Source: Kribbella voronezhensis (lineage in GTDB: Bacteria > Actinomycetota > Actinomycetes > Propionibacteriales > Kribbellaceae). Taken from it: a stretch of DNA of 64,000 nucleotides. A program made the position numbers and the translations under genes. The stretch spans positions 1,351,154 through 1,415,153 of the forward strand of contig NZ_SOCE01000001.1 of assembly GCF_004365175.1 (NCBI RefSeq), written 5' to 3'. The notes beneath the pieces are model-generated. The model ran no database searches, was not told the origin of the DNA, and was given only the letters and a program-made list of their open reading frames with translations. Shown one piece after another: positions 8,619 through 17,529 of the stretch. Position 1 is the stretch's first letter. Every line of letters begins with the position of its first letter.

Positions 8619-11390
8619 GTGGGTTCTGTGGTGTTCAGGGAGAAGGTCCGACGACCGGAGCCGTCGGGTCTTTCGCGTGACCGGCTGGAACGGCCGTTGC
8701 TCGACGAAGCGGGGCCGAGTGTCGGACTGCTGCTGGCACCGGCCGGCTCGGGCAAGACGACCTTGCTCGCGCAGGTCGCCGCGACGCCGCTGCGTCCGAC
8801 CGCTTGGTACCGGGCTCGGCCGGAGGATCGCACCGAGGACGCGCTCGTCCGGCACGTGACCGAGGCGCTGTCCGTGGTGTTGCCGGCGGCGCTGTCCACC
8901 TCGACGACTGTCGACGACCTGATCCTCGCCACCGAGAGCGGGGTTCCGGCGCCGGTGCAGTTGATCGTGGACGACGTGCACGAGCTGGCCGGGAGTCCGG
9001 CGGAGGCCGCGTTGGAGCGGTTCCTGGAGTTCAGGCCGCGGCACTTGCGGTTGCTGCTCGGCTCGCGTCGGCCGCTGGCGCTGAACACACCACGGCTGAT
9101 CGTGTCGGGAGACCTGCTGGAGCTGGACAGCGACGACCTGCGCTTCCGGTCGTGGGAGGTCGAGGAGCTGTTCCGTTCGGTGTATCGGCAACCGCTCTCG
9201 CCTGAGGCTGCTGCCGCGCTGACCCGGCGTACGGGTGGATGGGCTGCGGGCTTGCAGCTGTTCCACTTGGCCACGATGGGGAAGTCCAGTACTGAACGCA
9301 TCCGGGCCGCGACCGAGCTCGGTGGTCGGTCGCGGCTGGTGCGGGCGTACCTGACTCGCAATGTGCTGGCAGAGCTCGCTCCGGAGCGAAGGAACTTCTT
9401 GTTGGTGACCAGTGCGCTCGGCAGGCTTACCGGGCCGCTCTGCGATGAGTTGCTCGAGCAGAGCGGGAGTGCTGCGGTGCTGGAAGAGCTGGAGGCGCTG
9501 CAGTTCTTCACGACGTCCACCGACGACGGGGCGACGTACAGGTATCACCAGGTGCTGCAGACGCATCTGGAAGGCCTGCTGATCGACGAGTTGGGGGCAG
9601 CGGCGTCCCGGGAGATCCACGCCCGCAGTGCGACTCTGCTGGAGAAGGCCGACCATCCACGTGAGGCGATGCGGGCTTACGCGCTGGCTGACGACTGGGC
9701 GTCGGTAGCACGGCTGTTGCAACAGGGGAACTCGGTCGCCCACGACTGGGTCACGCGGTCGGGGCTACCGGACGACGACCCGTGGCTCGCGTTGGCGCGG
9801 GCACGACGGCTGTTCCGCTCCGGGTCGGTAGGCGCCGCCGTGACTGCCTATCGCGATGCCGAGGCACTGCTGGACGACCCTGAGTTCCAGGCGCGCTGTG
9901 CGAACGAACGCGCCCAGGCCGAGGTGTGGCTGCCACAGCCGCCGGCGTTCCCTGTACGGCGTACCGGGCAAGCGATCCGCCAAGCGCTCAGGCGGTTGCC
10001 GGGGCTCGGGCCCGGTGTGGATGCCAAGGCAGGCGTCGACCCGCTCTCGGCCGGGACGATCGCCTTGCTGGGTGGGCACTTCGACGCGGCCCGGGAGATC
10101 TTGATGCCGATCGCGGCGGACCCGGCCGTTCACAATGCCGGGCGGCTGTGGGCGGCGATCGCGGTGGTGGTGGCCGATCTCGCGCTCGGGAACTGGTCCC
10201 ATGCCGAAGTACCGCTGGAGGAGGTCGCGCTCTCTGCCGAGCTCGACGAACTCCCCTGGCTGGCCCGGGTGGCGCGGGGCTTGCAAGCGACCGTATTGCT
10301 GGCGACTCGTCCCGATGACTGGCGGCCCGGCGGCTGCGCGTCGATGGTGGACGACTGTACCCGTGACGGCGACCGGTGGGGATCGTTGCTGATGGCAATC
10401 TTCGTCGGGTCGGCGCAGGTGAAGGCGGGTGACGACCAGGCCGCGATCGACTGGCTCCGGCGGGCGGCGACCGAGGCGGCCGGACTCGAGGCGCGGGTGC
10501 CACAGGCCTGGGCGCTCGCACTCGGCGCGATCGCGATGGCCAGGTTGCGACATCCGGGGACGGCTGTGCAGCTGACCGAGGCCGAGAGCCTGATCCGCTC
10601 AGCCGCCGTACCCGGTGCCCATCGACTCATCGACCATGCCCGCCAGCTGGCCGAGAGCGAACCGGTCACCAGCACCGCGGTACGGGGGTCTGCGCGGTTG
10701 TACACGCTGGGCGGCTTCCGCCTGGAGCTTGACGGACAGGCGGTGGACTGGCCACCGTTGCGCCCGCGGGCGCGAGCCTTGTTGTTGCTGTTGGCAATCA
10801 ACGCGGGCAAGGATCTGCACCGGGAACGGCTGATCGACGCGCTCTGGCCGGACGCGCCCGCCGAGGCGGGGACGCATCGCTTGCAGGTGGCGGCTTCCAA
10901 CGTGCGGCAGTGCCTGGCCGGTGTCGGACTGGGTGACCAGGCCGTGCAGCGCAACGGCGACGCCTACCGGCTGGTGCTTCCTGATACCTGGATCGACCTG
11001 GCCGAGTTCGAGGGACAGCTAGGACGAGCCAGGCGCTCCGGAAAGCTGGCGGACTGGTCCGGCGTACTCGATCTCTACGTGGGTGAGCTGCTGCCCGAGG
11101 TGGGCGCTGCCGAGTGGGTGCTGGCCGAGCGGGAACGCTACCGCCTGGCCGCAGCCGACGCCGCAGTACAAGTGGCCGGTCTGGCTCAGGACGCCCAAGC
11201 CCTGCGTGCCGCACACCGCGCTGTCGAGCTGGACTCGCTGCGAGACTCCTCCTGGCTTTTGCTGGCCGACCTGCAAGCAGAGCAAGGCGACCCGACCGCT
11301 GCGGCAGCGACCCGCCGCGAGCACGCCAGGATCTGTGCAGAGCTGGCAGCTCCCCTCAGTCCGCGGGGACGATCTGCACGCGATGGATGA
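8619..11390 (+). CDS. MalT-like STAND ATPase / SARP-type transcriptional regulator
   Basis: 923 aa. The GTG start follows a G-rich ribosome binding site. Residues 40-52 hold a P-loop (APAGSGKTTLL), with LIVDDVHEL as Walker B, and a STAND/LuxR-MalT type ATPase with helical repeats follows. Residues about 690-790 form a winged helix of the SARP/OmpR kind (LGGFRLELDG, RLIDALWPD), then a BTAD-like domain to the end. In AfsR proteins the DNA-binding part comes first; here it is C-terminal. It is the probable regulator of the adjacent injection locus. It is convergent with the last eCIS gene, and the two coding ends overlap by 35 bp. Confidence 0.85.
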   Translation: MGSVVFREKVRRPEPSGLSRDRLERPLLDEAGPSVGLLLAPAGSGKTTLLAQVAATPLRPTAWYRARPEDRTEDALVRHVTEALSVVLPAALSTSTTVDDLILATESGVPAPVQLIVDDVHELAGSPAEAALERFLEFRPRHLRLLLGSRRPLALNTPRLIVSGDLLELDSDDLRFRSWEVEELFRSVYRQPLSPEAAAALTRRTGGWAAGLQLFHLATMGKSSTERIRAATELGGRSRLVRAYLTRNVLAELAPERRNFLLVTSALGRLTGPLCDELLEQSGSAAVLEELEALQFFTTSTDDGATYRYHQVLQTHLEGLLIDELGAAASREIHARSATLLEKADHPREAMRAYALADDWASVARLLQQGNSVAHDWVTRSGLPDDDPWLALARARRLFRSGSVGAAVTAYRDAEALLDDPEFQARCANERAQAEVWLPQPPAFPVRRTGQAIRQALRRLPGLGPGVDAKAGVDPLSAGTIALLGGHFDAAREILMPIAADPAVHNAGRLWAAIAVVVADLALGNWSHAEVPLEEVALSAELDELPWLARVARGLQATVLLATRPDDWRPGGCASMVDDCTRDGDRWGSLLMAIFVGSAQVKAGDDQAAIDWLRRAATEAAGLEARVPQAWALALGAIAMARLRHPGTAVQLTEAESLIRSAAVPGAHRLIDHARQLAESEPVTSTAVRGSARLYTLGGFRLELDGQAVDWPPLRPRARALLLLLAINAGKDLHRERLIDALWPDAPAEAGTHRLQVAASNVRQCLAGVGLGDQAVQRNGDAYRLVLPDTWIDLAEFEGQLGRARRSGKLADWSGVLDLYVGELLPEVGAAEWVLAERERYRLAAADAAVQVAGLAQDAQALRAAHRAVELDSLRDSSWLLLADLQAEQGDPTAAAATRREHARICAELAAPLSPRGRSARDG

Positions 11391-11898
11391 CGTGCGCCGG
11401 CTTGAGCGCCGCCACCACGTCCTTCAAGCGCTGCTCGTCGATCTCCTGCCCTGCCACCGGAAACACCTGTACTACGACGGCAGGCAGCGGCTCGCCCGGC
11501 AACGGATCAGTCGGGTCCACCGACCAGCTGGCGCCACCTGACTCGACCACCTCCGTCCGCACGCCCAGTACGGCGCTGATCGCCAGCTCGATGCCCAGAC
11601 GTGTCCCCTGGCGACCGTGCAGGTCACTGGTCGAGCGCAGCAGCTCGCGCTGGCGCGCTGGGTCGTCACCGCGGTCGACTGCCAGTCCGATCCAATGCGC
11701 CAACCAGGGCAGCATGTCCTCGGGCGCAGTACCGAGGTCCAGGTACGCCGGCAGGTTGTCGAGCGCACCGATCACCGGCGCCAGTACGTCGTCGAAGCTC
11801 GCACAGAGCTGCTGCGTGAACAGGTCGGTCCGGTAGATCGACGGCAGCGTCTCGCCGAGCGGATGCGGACTCGGCAGGTCCCCCAGTGCGCCGCGCAT
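11356..11898 (-). CDS. eCIS baseplate protein, phage tail protein I / Afp12-like
   Basis: 180 aa. It matches the phage tail protein I (P2 gpI) style of baseplate wedge protein: LPSIYRTDLFTQQLCASFDDVLAPV, DMLPWLAHWIGL and a conserved LRSTSDLHGRQGTRLGIELAI stretch (shown in part). In Afp-type particles the last wedge protein completes the baseplate. The start ATG overlaps the stop of the J-like gene as TGATG, so translation is coupled. It is the last gene of the long minus-strand run, and its 3' end overlaps the regulator gene coming from the left. Confidence 0.85.
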   Translation of the reverse strand: MRGALGDLPSPHPLGETLPSIYRTDLFTQQLCASFDDVLAPVIGALDNLPAYLDLGTAPEDMLPWLAHWIGLAVDRGDDPARQRELLRSTSDLHGRQGTRLGIELAISAVLGVRTEVVESGGASWSVDPTDPLPGEPLPAVVVQVFPVAGQEIDEQRLKDVVAALKPAHVIHRVQIVPAD

Positions 11899-13844
11899 CA
11901 GCGCACCCGCACTTGGTGTTCGTACGAGAAGACGAGAGCAGTAGCCGGTAGGTCGAGCCGCTGCACGGGTGCCGACCGTCGCCCGGTCACCGGGTCAGCA
12001 GGGAAGAGCGCGACGCTGATCTCCTGAGCCATGTCGACGCCGGGGATCCGGGCGAGCGCAGCGTGCACCTCGTGCGACTGCACCGACCGTCCGAACGGCC
12101 ACCCGGTCCCATCAGGCCCACCCGTCAACGGATGCAGCAGGTCGTACAGAGCCTTGAGGACGCCCTCCTTCACTTCCTCCGGATCGAAGCGGGACCGCGC
12201 GCTCACGTCGACCACTGCCGTCAGCCCGACGTACTCCGGCGGCGCGACCAGCAGCCGCGTCCCGACCAGGCGCCGCTCGTCCAGCGTCTGGGTGATCCGC
12301 TCGAGCATGTCCTCCGGCGGGATCAGGTCGTCCCGCCGGATCCGCCCGACGGCGTCGCCGGACACATGCGGTACGACGAGGACGCGGATCCCGCCGGCAT
12401 CGGCAGCCTCCGTCGCCGGTACGCATTGCACGCGGGCGGCGTCCGAGGCGACCTCGCGCGCGAGCTCCTCGAAGTCCTCCATGGTGACGGCGCGTCCGCG
12501 TGACCTGAGCAGCATCGGTCCGCGGACCTTGGCCTCGTCCAGCGTCTCCGCATCCGCTCCCCCGATCGCGGCCGCCCGGTTCTCGACCCGAGCGACGTAC
12601 GGGACGCTGGACTTGAGCACCCGGACCTGCCCCCGCGCGACGTTGCCCCGCCGCCCACCACCGGTCCGGTACGCCGAGATGGCGACGCTGCTGCCCGAGG
12701 GCGGCGTCTTCCCGTAGTACTGAAGTCCCCCGTCGGCCGTCCGTACCGCGGGCCCGAACTGGATGCCACCGGCGAACGCGTCCAGCCGGAAGTGCCGATC
12801 GGTCTCGGTGGAGTCGGCGAACGTCGGCACCGGCTCCCACGTCTCGACTCCCTCGTCGTCGGTGATCTCGACGGTGCACGGCTCGTTGGAGAGCACGACC
12901 GGGTGCCGCTTCAGCGCGAACCGCTGCCCGGGCGTCCCGTCGGAGCGGCCGAGCACCTCGTGCCGGACCACCTCCGCATGCATCATCGGGACCGTGCCGC
13001 CGATGGTGAACGCCGAGGCGGACAGGATCCGCGGCGAGGCCGTGTACGTCGGTCGCCCGTCGTCCACCCTCAGCAGGCGGCACCGGATCCAGCCGGCCCG
13101 CTGCCGGGCGATGATCGAGGTCTCGTGCTGCGGCGGAACGTGGATCACGACGTCACCGGGCTTGTTCAGGCCACCGGTGTCGTCCTTGTCGAGATCGCAT
13201 TCGCTCCAGCCGGAGCCGGTCCACGCCTCCCAGACCAGCGGCGGGTGCCGCGGATCCACGCCGACGCCGGACACGCTGCAGCTCAGCCGGATCGTCACCG
13301 CACAAGACGGCACCGCCTCGCTGAGACCGATCAGGAGCGCGTCGCCGGGGACGGGTTCCTCAGAGAAACAAGGGAATCCGTTCTTGCCGGACAACGCGGT
13401 GGTCAGGTCGGCCGGCGTACCGTCCGCCGGGGCCGCACCCGCTCGCGAGAACGAGCAGGGGATGATTTCCAGGTCCTGGGTGGTGGTGAAGACGATCGGC
13501 TCGTGGATGTCCGTCCGCGGCGTCGCGACCTCGGTCCCGGCCCTCACCAGCACGCGTTGGGGCTGGGGCGAGGAGAGCCAGAACGTCACCCCGCCTCGGG
13601 CGGCCGCCGGGGGCCGCAACTCGACCCCGATCAGCTCGAGGAACTTCACGTAGTTCAGGTCCGGCACGCGGTTCAGCCGGTAGATCAGCTGGTCGACCAT
13701 CTGCGCGAAGGCCTCGATCAGCGTCACCCCGGGATCCGACACGTTGTGGTCGCTCCAGTCGGGGCAACGCCGCTGGACCAGTCGCTTCGCTTCGTCCACC
13801 AGCCCCTGGAAGGTCCGGTCGTCCAGATTCGGCGCGGGCAGCAT
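11898..13844 (-). CDS. eCIS baseplate protein, gp6/J-like (Afp11-like)
   Basis: 648 aa. The start ATG at 13844 lies one base after the stop of the gp25-like gene; the longer open frame runs through that gene and is not used. The N-terminus (FQGLVDEAKRLVQRRCPDW, DPGVTLIEAFAQMVDQLIYRLNRV in parts) is typical of putative baseplate assembly proteins of contractile systems. The C-terminal half carries the J-like signature, including RGRAVTMEDFEELAREV. It is expected to form the wedge ring around the spike. Length is normal for the family. Confidence 0.88.
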   Translation of the reverse strand: MLPAPNLDDRTFQGLVDEAKRLVQRRCPDWSDHNVSDPGVTLIEAFAQMVDQLIYRLNRVPDLNYVKFLELIGVELRPPAAARGGVTFWLSSPQPQRVLVRAGTEVATPRTDIHEPIVFTTTQDLEIIPCSFSRAGAAPADGTPADLTTALSGKNGFPCFSEEPVPGDALLIGLSEAVPSCAVTIRLSCSVSGVGVDPRHPPLVWEAWTGSGWSECDLDKDDTGGLNKPGDVVIHVPPQHETSIIARQRAGWIRCRLLRVDDGRPTYTASPRILSASAFTIGGTVPMMHAEVVRHEVLGRSDGTPGQRFALKRHPVVLSNEPCTVEITDDEGVETWEPVPTFADSTETDRHFRLDAFAGGIQFGPAVRTADGGLQYYGKTPPSGSSVAISAYRTGGGRRGNVARGQVRVLKSSVPYVARVENRAAAIGGADAETLDEAKVRGPMLLRSRGRAVTMEDFEELAREVASDAARVQCVPATEAADAGGIRVLVVPHVSGDAVGRIRRDDLIPPEDMLERITQTLDERRLVGTRLLVAPPEYVGLTAVVDVSARSRFDPEEVKEGVLKALYDLLHPLTGGPDGTGWPFGRSVQSHEVHAALARIPGVDMAQEISVALFPADPVTGRRSAPVQRLDLPATALVFSYEHQVRVR

Positions 13845-13845
13845 C

Positions 13846-14280
13846 TCAGACCCCCAGCTCGGCCGGCACCGTCGTACCGGCGATCTCTTCGTCCGGAATC
13901 GTGTAGAAGGGGAAGACCAGGTTGCGCGGGTCGTTCGTGCCGAGGATGACGTAGCCGATGTCGACCAGCACACGGCCGTGGTCGATCCGGTCGTAGCCGA
14001 CGCCGACGTCCTCGACCGAGATGCGCGGCTCCCAGCGTTCCAGGGCCTCGCGGACGTCGTACGCGATCTGTCCCGCGGTCGCCGCGTTCGCCGGGCCGAA
14101 GACGTGATCGTGGATCCGACAGCCGAACTCGGGCCGCATCGGCCGCTCACCCCGGGCGGTGCCGAGGATCAGCCGGATCGCCTGCTCGATCTCGCGTTCC
14201 CGGGCGACCAGGGCGATCCCGCCGGTGGCGTCCGTGCTGACCGGGAAGGCCCAGCCGGCGCCGATGAAGTCCGTACTCAT
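13846..14280 (-). CDS. eCIS baseplate wedge protein, gp25-like (Afp9-like)
   Basis: 144 aa. It carries the gp25/GPW family pattern (REREIEQAIRLILGTARGERPMRPEFG, shown here only as the family core), with the conserved GER..RPEFG. In T4 and Afp the gp25 protein ties the wedge to the first sheath ring. The start ATG follows GGAGG and lies 1 nt after the PAAR stop. It is followed after one base by the J-like gene. Confidence 0.9.
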   Translation of the reverse strand: MSTDFIGAGWAFPVSTDATGGIALVAREREIEQAIRLILGTARGERPMRPEFGCRIHDHVFGPANAATAGQIAYDVREALERWEPRISVEDVGVGYDRIDHGRVLVDIGYVILGTNDPRNLVFPFYTIPDEEIAGTTVPAELGV

Positions 14281-14281
14281 C

Positions 14282-14563
14282 TCAGCCTCCGATCATGACG
14301 GTCGGCGCACCCAGCACGATCGGCGCACCACAAGCGGCCATATCACCCATCCGCGCGGCCGGCATGCCACCGATCAGCACGGTCGGGCAACCGGGCGGTG
14401 CGATCACACTCGGCGGGTGCACGGCCGGTGGTGGGAAGGAGCAGATGTGCGGCGTCCCCACCGTCGCCGCCGGCATCCCGGCGATCAGCACGGTCGGTAC
14501 GCCGGGCGGGCCGATCACCCCGGGATGTCCGGTCGGGTCGCCGACCCGGGCTGCTGCTGGCAT
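14282..14563 (-). CDS. PAAR spike tip protein (Afp10-like)
   Basis: 93 aa, rich in Pro, Gly and Ala, with repeated PAAR-type turns (GVPTVLIAGMPAATVG, PTVLIGGMPAARMGD). Such proteins form the sharp cone on the VgrG-like trimer. There is no C-terminal extension, so no fused toxin. The start is behind GAGGAGA. It lies between the spike gene and the gp25 gene, as in other eCIS loci. Confidence 0.92.
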   Translation of the reverse strand: MPAAARVGDPTGHPGVIGPPGVPTVLIAGMPAATVGTPHICSFPPPAVHPPSVIAPPGCPTVLIGGMPAARMGDMAACGAPIVLGAPTVMIGG

Positions 14564-14575
14564 GAGACTGTCTCC

Positions 14576-16327
14576 TCAGTTGATCTTGACCAGGGCGGCC
14601 GAGACCGAGCACAGCGCGCCGCCCTTGACCTCGGTGTTGGCGCTGCCCTCGACGGTCGTGTTGGCGCCCTTGAGCTGCAGGTTGCCGGTGGCGGTGACCG
14701 AGACCTCGCCACCCTTGAGTTCGAGTTTCGCGGCGGCCGCGTCGATCACGATGCCTTTGCTGCCTTCGATCTTGACCGTGCCGTCGGCGTGCACCGTGAT
14801 CGTCGTACTGGTCGAGTCGACCGTCACGCTGAGCTTGCCGTCACCGGTGGCCAGCGTGATGCCTTCGTGCTGGCCGTCCTGGTCGAGCAGGTCGATGCGA
14901 TGGCCCTTCCTGGACACGATCGAGCGCCGGTTGACCGCACCCGAGCCGGAGTCGATCGGATCGATGCCCTGGGCATCCGGTTTGTCGACACCGTTGTAGA
15001 GACCGCCGAGAACGTAGGGCCTGCGTAGGTCGCCCTGCTCGAAGACGACCAGTACTTCGTCGCCGACCTCGGGGATGATCAACGTGCCGCGGTCCTTGCC
15101 CGCACCCGCGTGGACCGTCCGGGCCCACGCGCTCACGTAGTCGTCCGACAGCCACGGCAGCATCACCTTCACGCGGCCGAGCTTCTCGGGGTCGTTGTTG
15201 TCGCTGACCTGACCGATGACGACACCGGTCGGCGCCCGCTGAGTCCCGGTCGAGCCGGTCAGACCGAGCAGACTCCGGTCGTGGGCACCGGTGACCGCGA
15301 ACGACGTCGTGTAGCCCGTGGTCGGGTCGATCCGGTGCCTGGTCGTGGTCACGGTGTACTTGCCGTCGAAAGGCGCACCGAGATTGTCGACGGTGATCGC
15401 CACGCCCGCTTTGAGGGCTGGGTTGCCTTGGGCAACACCGGTGAACTCGGCGAACGAACCCGCGAGCTCCTCAGCTATCGCGGCGGCGGCAGCATCCACC
15501 TCGGCCTGGGTCCGATGCGGTACGTCGGTCGCGACGTACACCTTGTCGCCGAAGGCATGCGCGAACTCGGCCGGACTCGCCTGCGGCAACTCGGCACCGG
15601 TGGTCTTGGCCGGCCGCCTGGTCGTGAGCGCCTGCTTGGTCGAGGTGTCCCACCCGCGGACCTCGACCTCCTTGACCTGTCCGGCCGAGGTGAGCACGGC
15701 ACGGAACCTGAGCAGATCCGTGCCGAGCTTGAGCACCAGCGGGTTCTGTTCGTTGCTCGGGGCACCGGCTGCCGTCGTCGGCGGCCCGAAGTTGAACTTG
15801 CCGTCGCGGACCGAGACCTCGTACCCCGAGTCCGCGGCCAGCGCGTCCAGCAACTCCCAATCGCTCGTGCCCGCCTGCGACACGTGCTCGAACACGGTCG
15901 TCGTCGACTTGATCGTGCCGTTGGTGAAGCCGGCCCGCTGGGACACCTTCTGCGCGATGTCCGACGCCGTCATCTGCAGGTAGCTCCCGGTCCCGCGACC
16001 CCGGAACAGCCGATGAGCGGGGTCGTACCCCCTGAGCACCGTGAACGACCCGCCGGTGTCGAACTCGGCCTCCAACGCGGTGATCTCGCCGGCCATCAGC
16101 AGAGCGGGGGTCTGGCTGGTACTGGCCAGCACCGAGATCCGTACCGTCGAACCGATCTTCGCGCCGGTCTTCGCGAGCACGGTGTGGTCCCCGTCGCGGA
16201 ACCTGATCTCGAACAGATCCGGCAACCGCTGACTGTCGTCCACGTAGATCGTGCTCAACAGGTTGACCACGTCGTCGGGCAGCGCAGTACCGTTGATCTC
16301 GATCAGGCAGCTGTTGACGATCGACAT
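14576..16327 (-). CDS. VgrG-like spike protein (Afp8-like)
   Basis: 583 aa from the ATG at 16327. This start overlaps the LysM gene stop as TGATG; an in-frame upstream ATG lies inside that gene. The N-terminal half is gp27-like. Residues about 350-440 form the gp5-type OB fold (TGVVIGQVSDNNDPEKLGRV, shown at 20 residues), and WARTVHAGAGKDRG is typical of VgrG. The C-terminal part is a beta-helix with repeated GTVKIEG/GNLQLKG strands. It is the central spike hub that carries the PAAR tip. Confidence 0.92.
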   Translation of the reverse strand: MSIVNSCLIEINGTALPDDVVNLLSTIYVDDSQRLPDLFEIRFRDGDHTVLAKTGAKIGSTVRISVLASTSQTPALLMAGEITALEAEFDTGGSFTVLRGYDPAHRLFRGRGTGSYLQMTASDIAQKVSQRAGFTNGTIKSTTTVFEHVSQAGTSDWELLDALAADSGYEVSVRDGKFNFGPPTTAAGAPSNEQNPLVLKLGTDLLRFRAVLTSAGQVKEVEVRGWDTSTKQALTTRRPAKTTGAELPQASPAEFAHAFGDKVYVATDVPHRTQAEVDAAAAAIAEELAGSFAEFTGVAQGNPALKAGVAITVDNLGAPFDGKYTVTTTRHRIDPTTGYTTSFAVTGAHDRSLLGLTGSTGTQRAPTGVVIGQVSDNNDPEKLGRVKVMLPWLSDDYVSAWARTVHAGAGKDRGTLIIPEVGDEVLVVFEQGDLRRPYVLGGLYNGVDKPDAQGIDPIDSGSGAVNRRSIVSRKGHRIDLLDQDGQHEGITLATGDGKLSVTVDSTSTTITVHADGTVKIEGSKGIVIDAAAAKLELKGGEVSVTATGNLQLKGANTTVEGSANTEVKGGALCSVSAALVKIN

Positions 16328-17064
16328 CAGACCAGCTCCTCGGCACCGGGGAACACGACCACCGAGCCACTCGGCAGCCGCATCGGATCGTCGATCCCGT
16401 TGTACCGCGCGATCGTGCGCCACATGCCGGGATCGCCGTACTCCGCGTAGGCGAGTGAGGCGAGCGTGTCACCGTCGATCATCCGGTGCGACCGGCGGAC
16501 GGACTGGCCACCGGAGGTCGGGTTCTGCCGCCACGGCTCGTTCGGCATCTCCTCCATCGCGACACTGCAGACCGCGCGGATCGGGACGCCTTCGGAGCTG
16601 AACAGCGTGTACTTCACGTTCACCGACGTGACGAAGGCCGGGAAACTCGCGATCTTGCCCCACTGCAACATGACCAGCGGCGGCGTCGGCTTGTCCTTGC
16701 CCCTGCTCTCCTCGGTCGGAACGCAACAGCTGAACAGCTTCTCGACCGCGGTGACGACGCTGTTGTCCTGGTTGCCGGAGGCATCGAAGAACATCTCGAC
16801 GGTGAGCTTGCACGGCTCGGCGCCGTTGAACTCCACCGAGCCGGCCGACTTCGCCTTCTTCGCGGGCTTGCGCTCCCACTTGGCCGACTTCTGGATCGTC
16901 ACCTCTTTGGGGTTGAACTGGAACGGGATCTCGCCGCGATCCGTGCCACCGGCCTTGGTCGAGTCGAACAGCTTCAGCTTCGCCTTCTGCAGCGACTTCT
17001 TGTCCTCGGCCGGTGCCGAACTCCCGGCCCCACCGGACGCCTTGAGCGCGATCGGCTTGGTCAT
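16327..17064 (-). CDS. LysM-containing baseplate protein (Afp7-like)
   Basis: 245 aa. The first 170 residues match the tube-to-baseplate adaptor family seen in Afp/PVC systems (PFQFNPKEVTIQKSAKWERK, shown at 20 residues). The last 50 residues are a LysM motif (GDTLASLAYAEYGDPGMWR). The LysM here helps position the hub and need not bind peptidoglycan. ATG and TGA overlap the tube gene stop as TGATG and the spike gene start likewise, so the three are translationally coupled. Confidence 0.9.
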   Translation of the reverse strand: MTKPIALKASGGAGSSAPAEDKKSLQKAKLKLFDSTKAGGTDRGEIPFQFNPKEVTIQKSAKWERKPAKKAKSAGSVEFNGAEPCKLTVEMFFDASGNQDNSVVTAVEKLFSCCVPTEESRGKDKPTPPLVMLQWGKIASFPAFVTSVNVKYTLFSSEGVPIRAVCSVAMEEMPNEPWRQNPTSGGQSVRRSHRMIDGDTLASLAYAEYGDPGMWRTIARYNGIDDPMRLPSGSVVVFPGAEELV

Positions 17065-17504
17065 CAGGCCACCCGCTCGGCCTTGAACCCGTGATGGGCG
17101 ATCTCCAGCGTCTCCATCGCCACCTTCGGCGAATCAAGGTTCAGCCCCGGGCCGTTCCACTTCACCGGGATCACGCCGTCCAGCTTCCACGTCGCGACCG
17201 GCTTGAGAGCCGCCGTCATCGCGGTGATGCTGCCGGTCGACGGCTTCACCCCGGACGTCATGCTGGCCAGCCAGGCCATCACCTCGGTGGTGTCCTGACA
17301 CAGCGGCCGGGTCAACTTGATGTTCGTGTACTTGATCCGGGTCGGCAGTTGCCAGATGAACCCGTTCTGGCCGCCCTCCTCGCGCTGCTCCAGCACGATC
17401 TCCAGGCCGAGTCCTTCACAGCTGTTGAACGCACCCAGCCGCTTGTCGTCGATGGTCACGCCGAAGCAGACGGTCACCGCCGGTTCCGGATACTGCGGAT
17501 TCAT
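17064..17504 (-). CDS. eCIS inner tube protein, second copy (Afp5-like)
   Basis: 146 aa, T4 gp19-like tail tube family (FGVTIDDKRLGAFNSCEGLG, EGGQNGFIWQLPTR, IKYTNIKLTRP). In Afp-type loci a second tube paralogue sits next to the LysM and spike genes and forms the tube-initiation ring. That matches its place here, apart from the main tube gene at 20781-21224. The start is immediately behind a G-rich stretch. Confidence 0.9.
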   Translation of the reverse strand: MNPQYPEPAVTVCFGVTIDDKRLGAFNSCEGLGLEIVLEQREEGGQNGFIWQLPTRIKYTNIKLTRPLCQDTTEVMAWLASMTSGVKPSTGSITAMTAALKPVATWKLDGVIPVKWNGPGLNLDSPKVAMETLEIAHHGFKAERVA

Positions 17505-17529
17505 CCCGCCACCCCCACTGCACTCGGTC

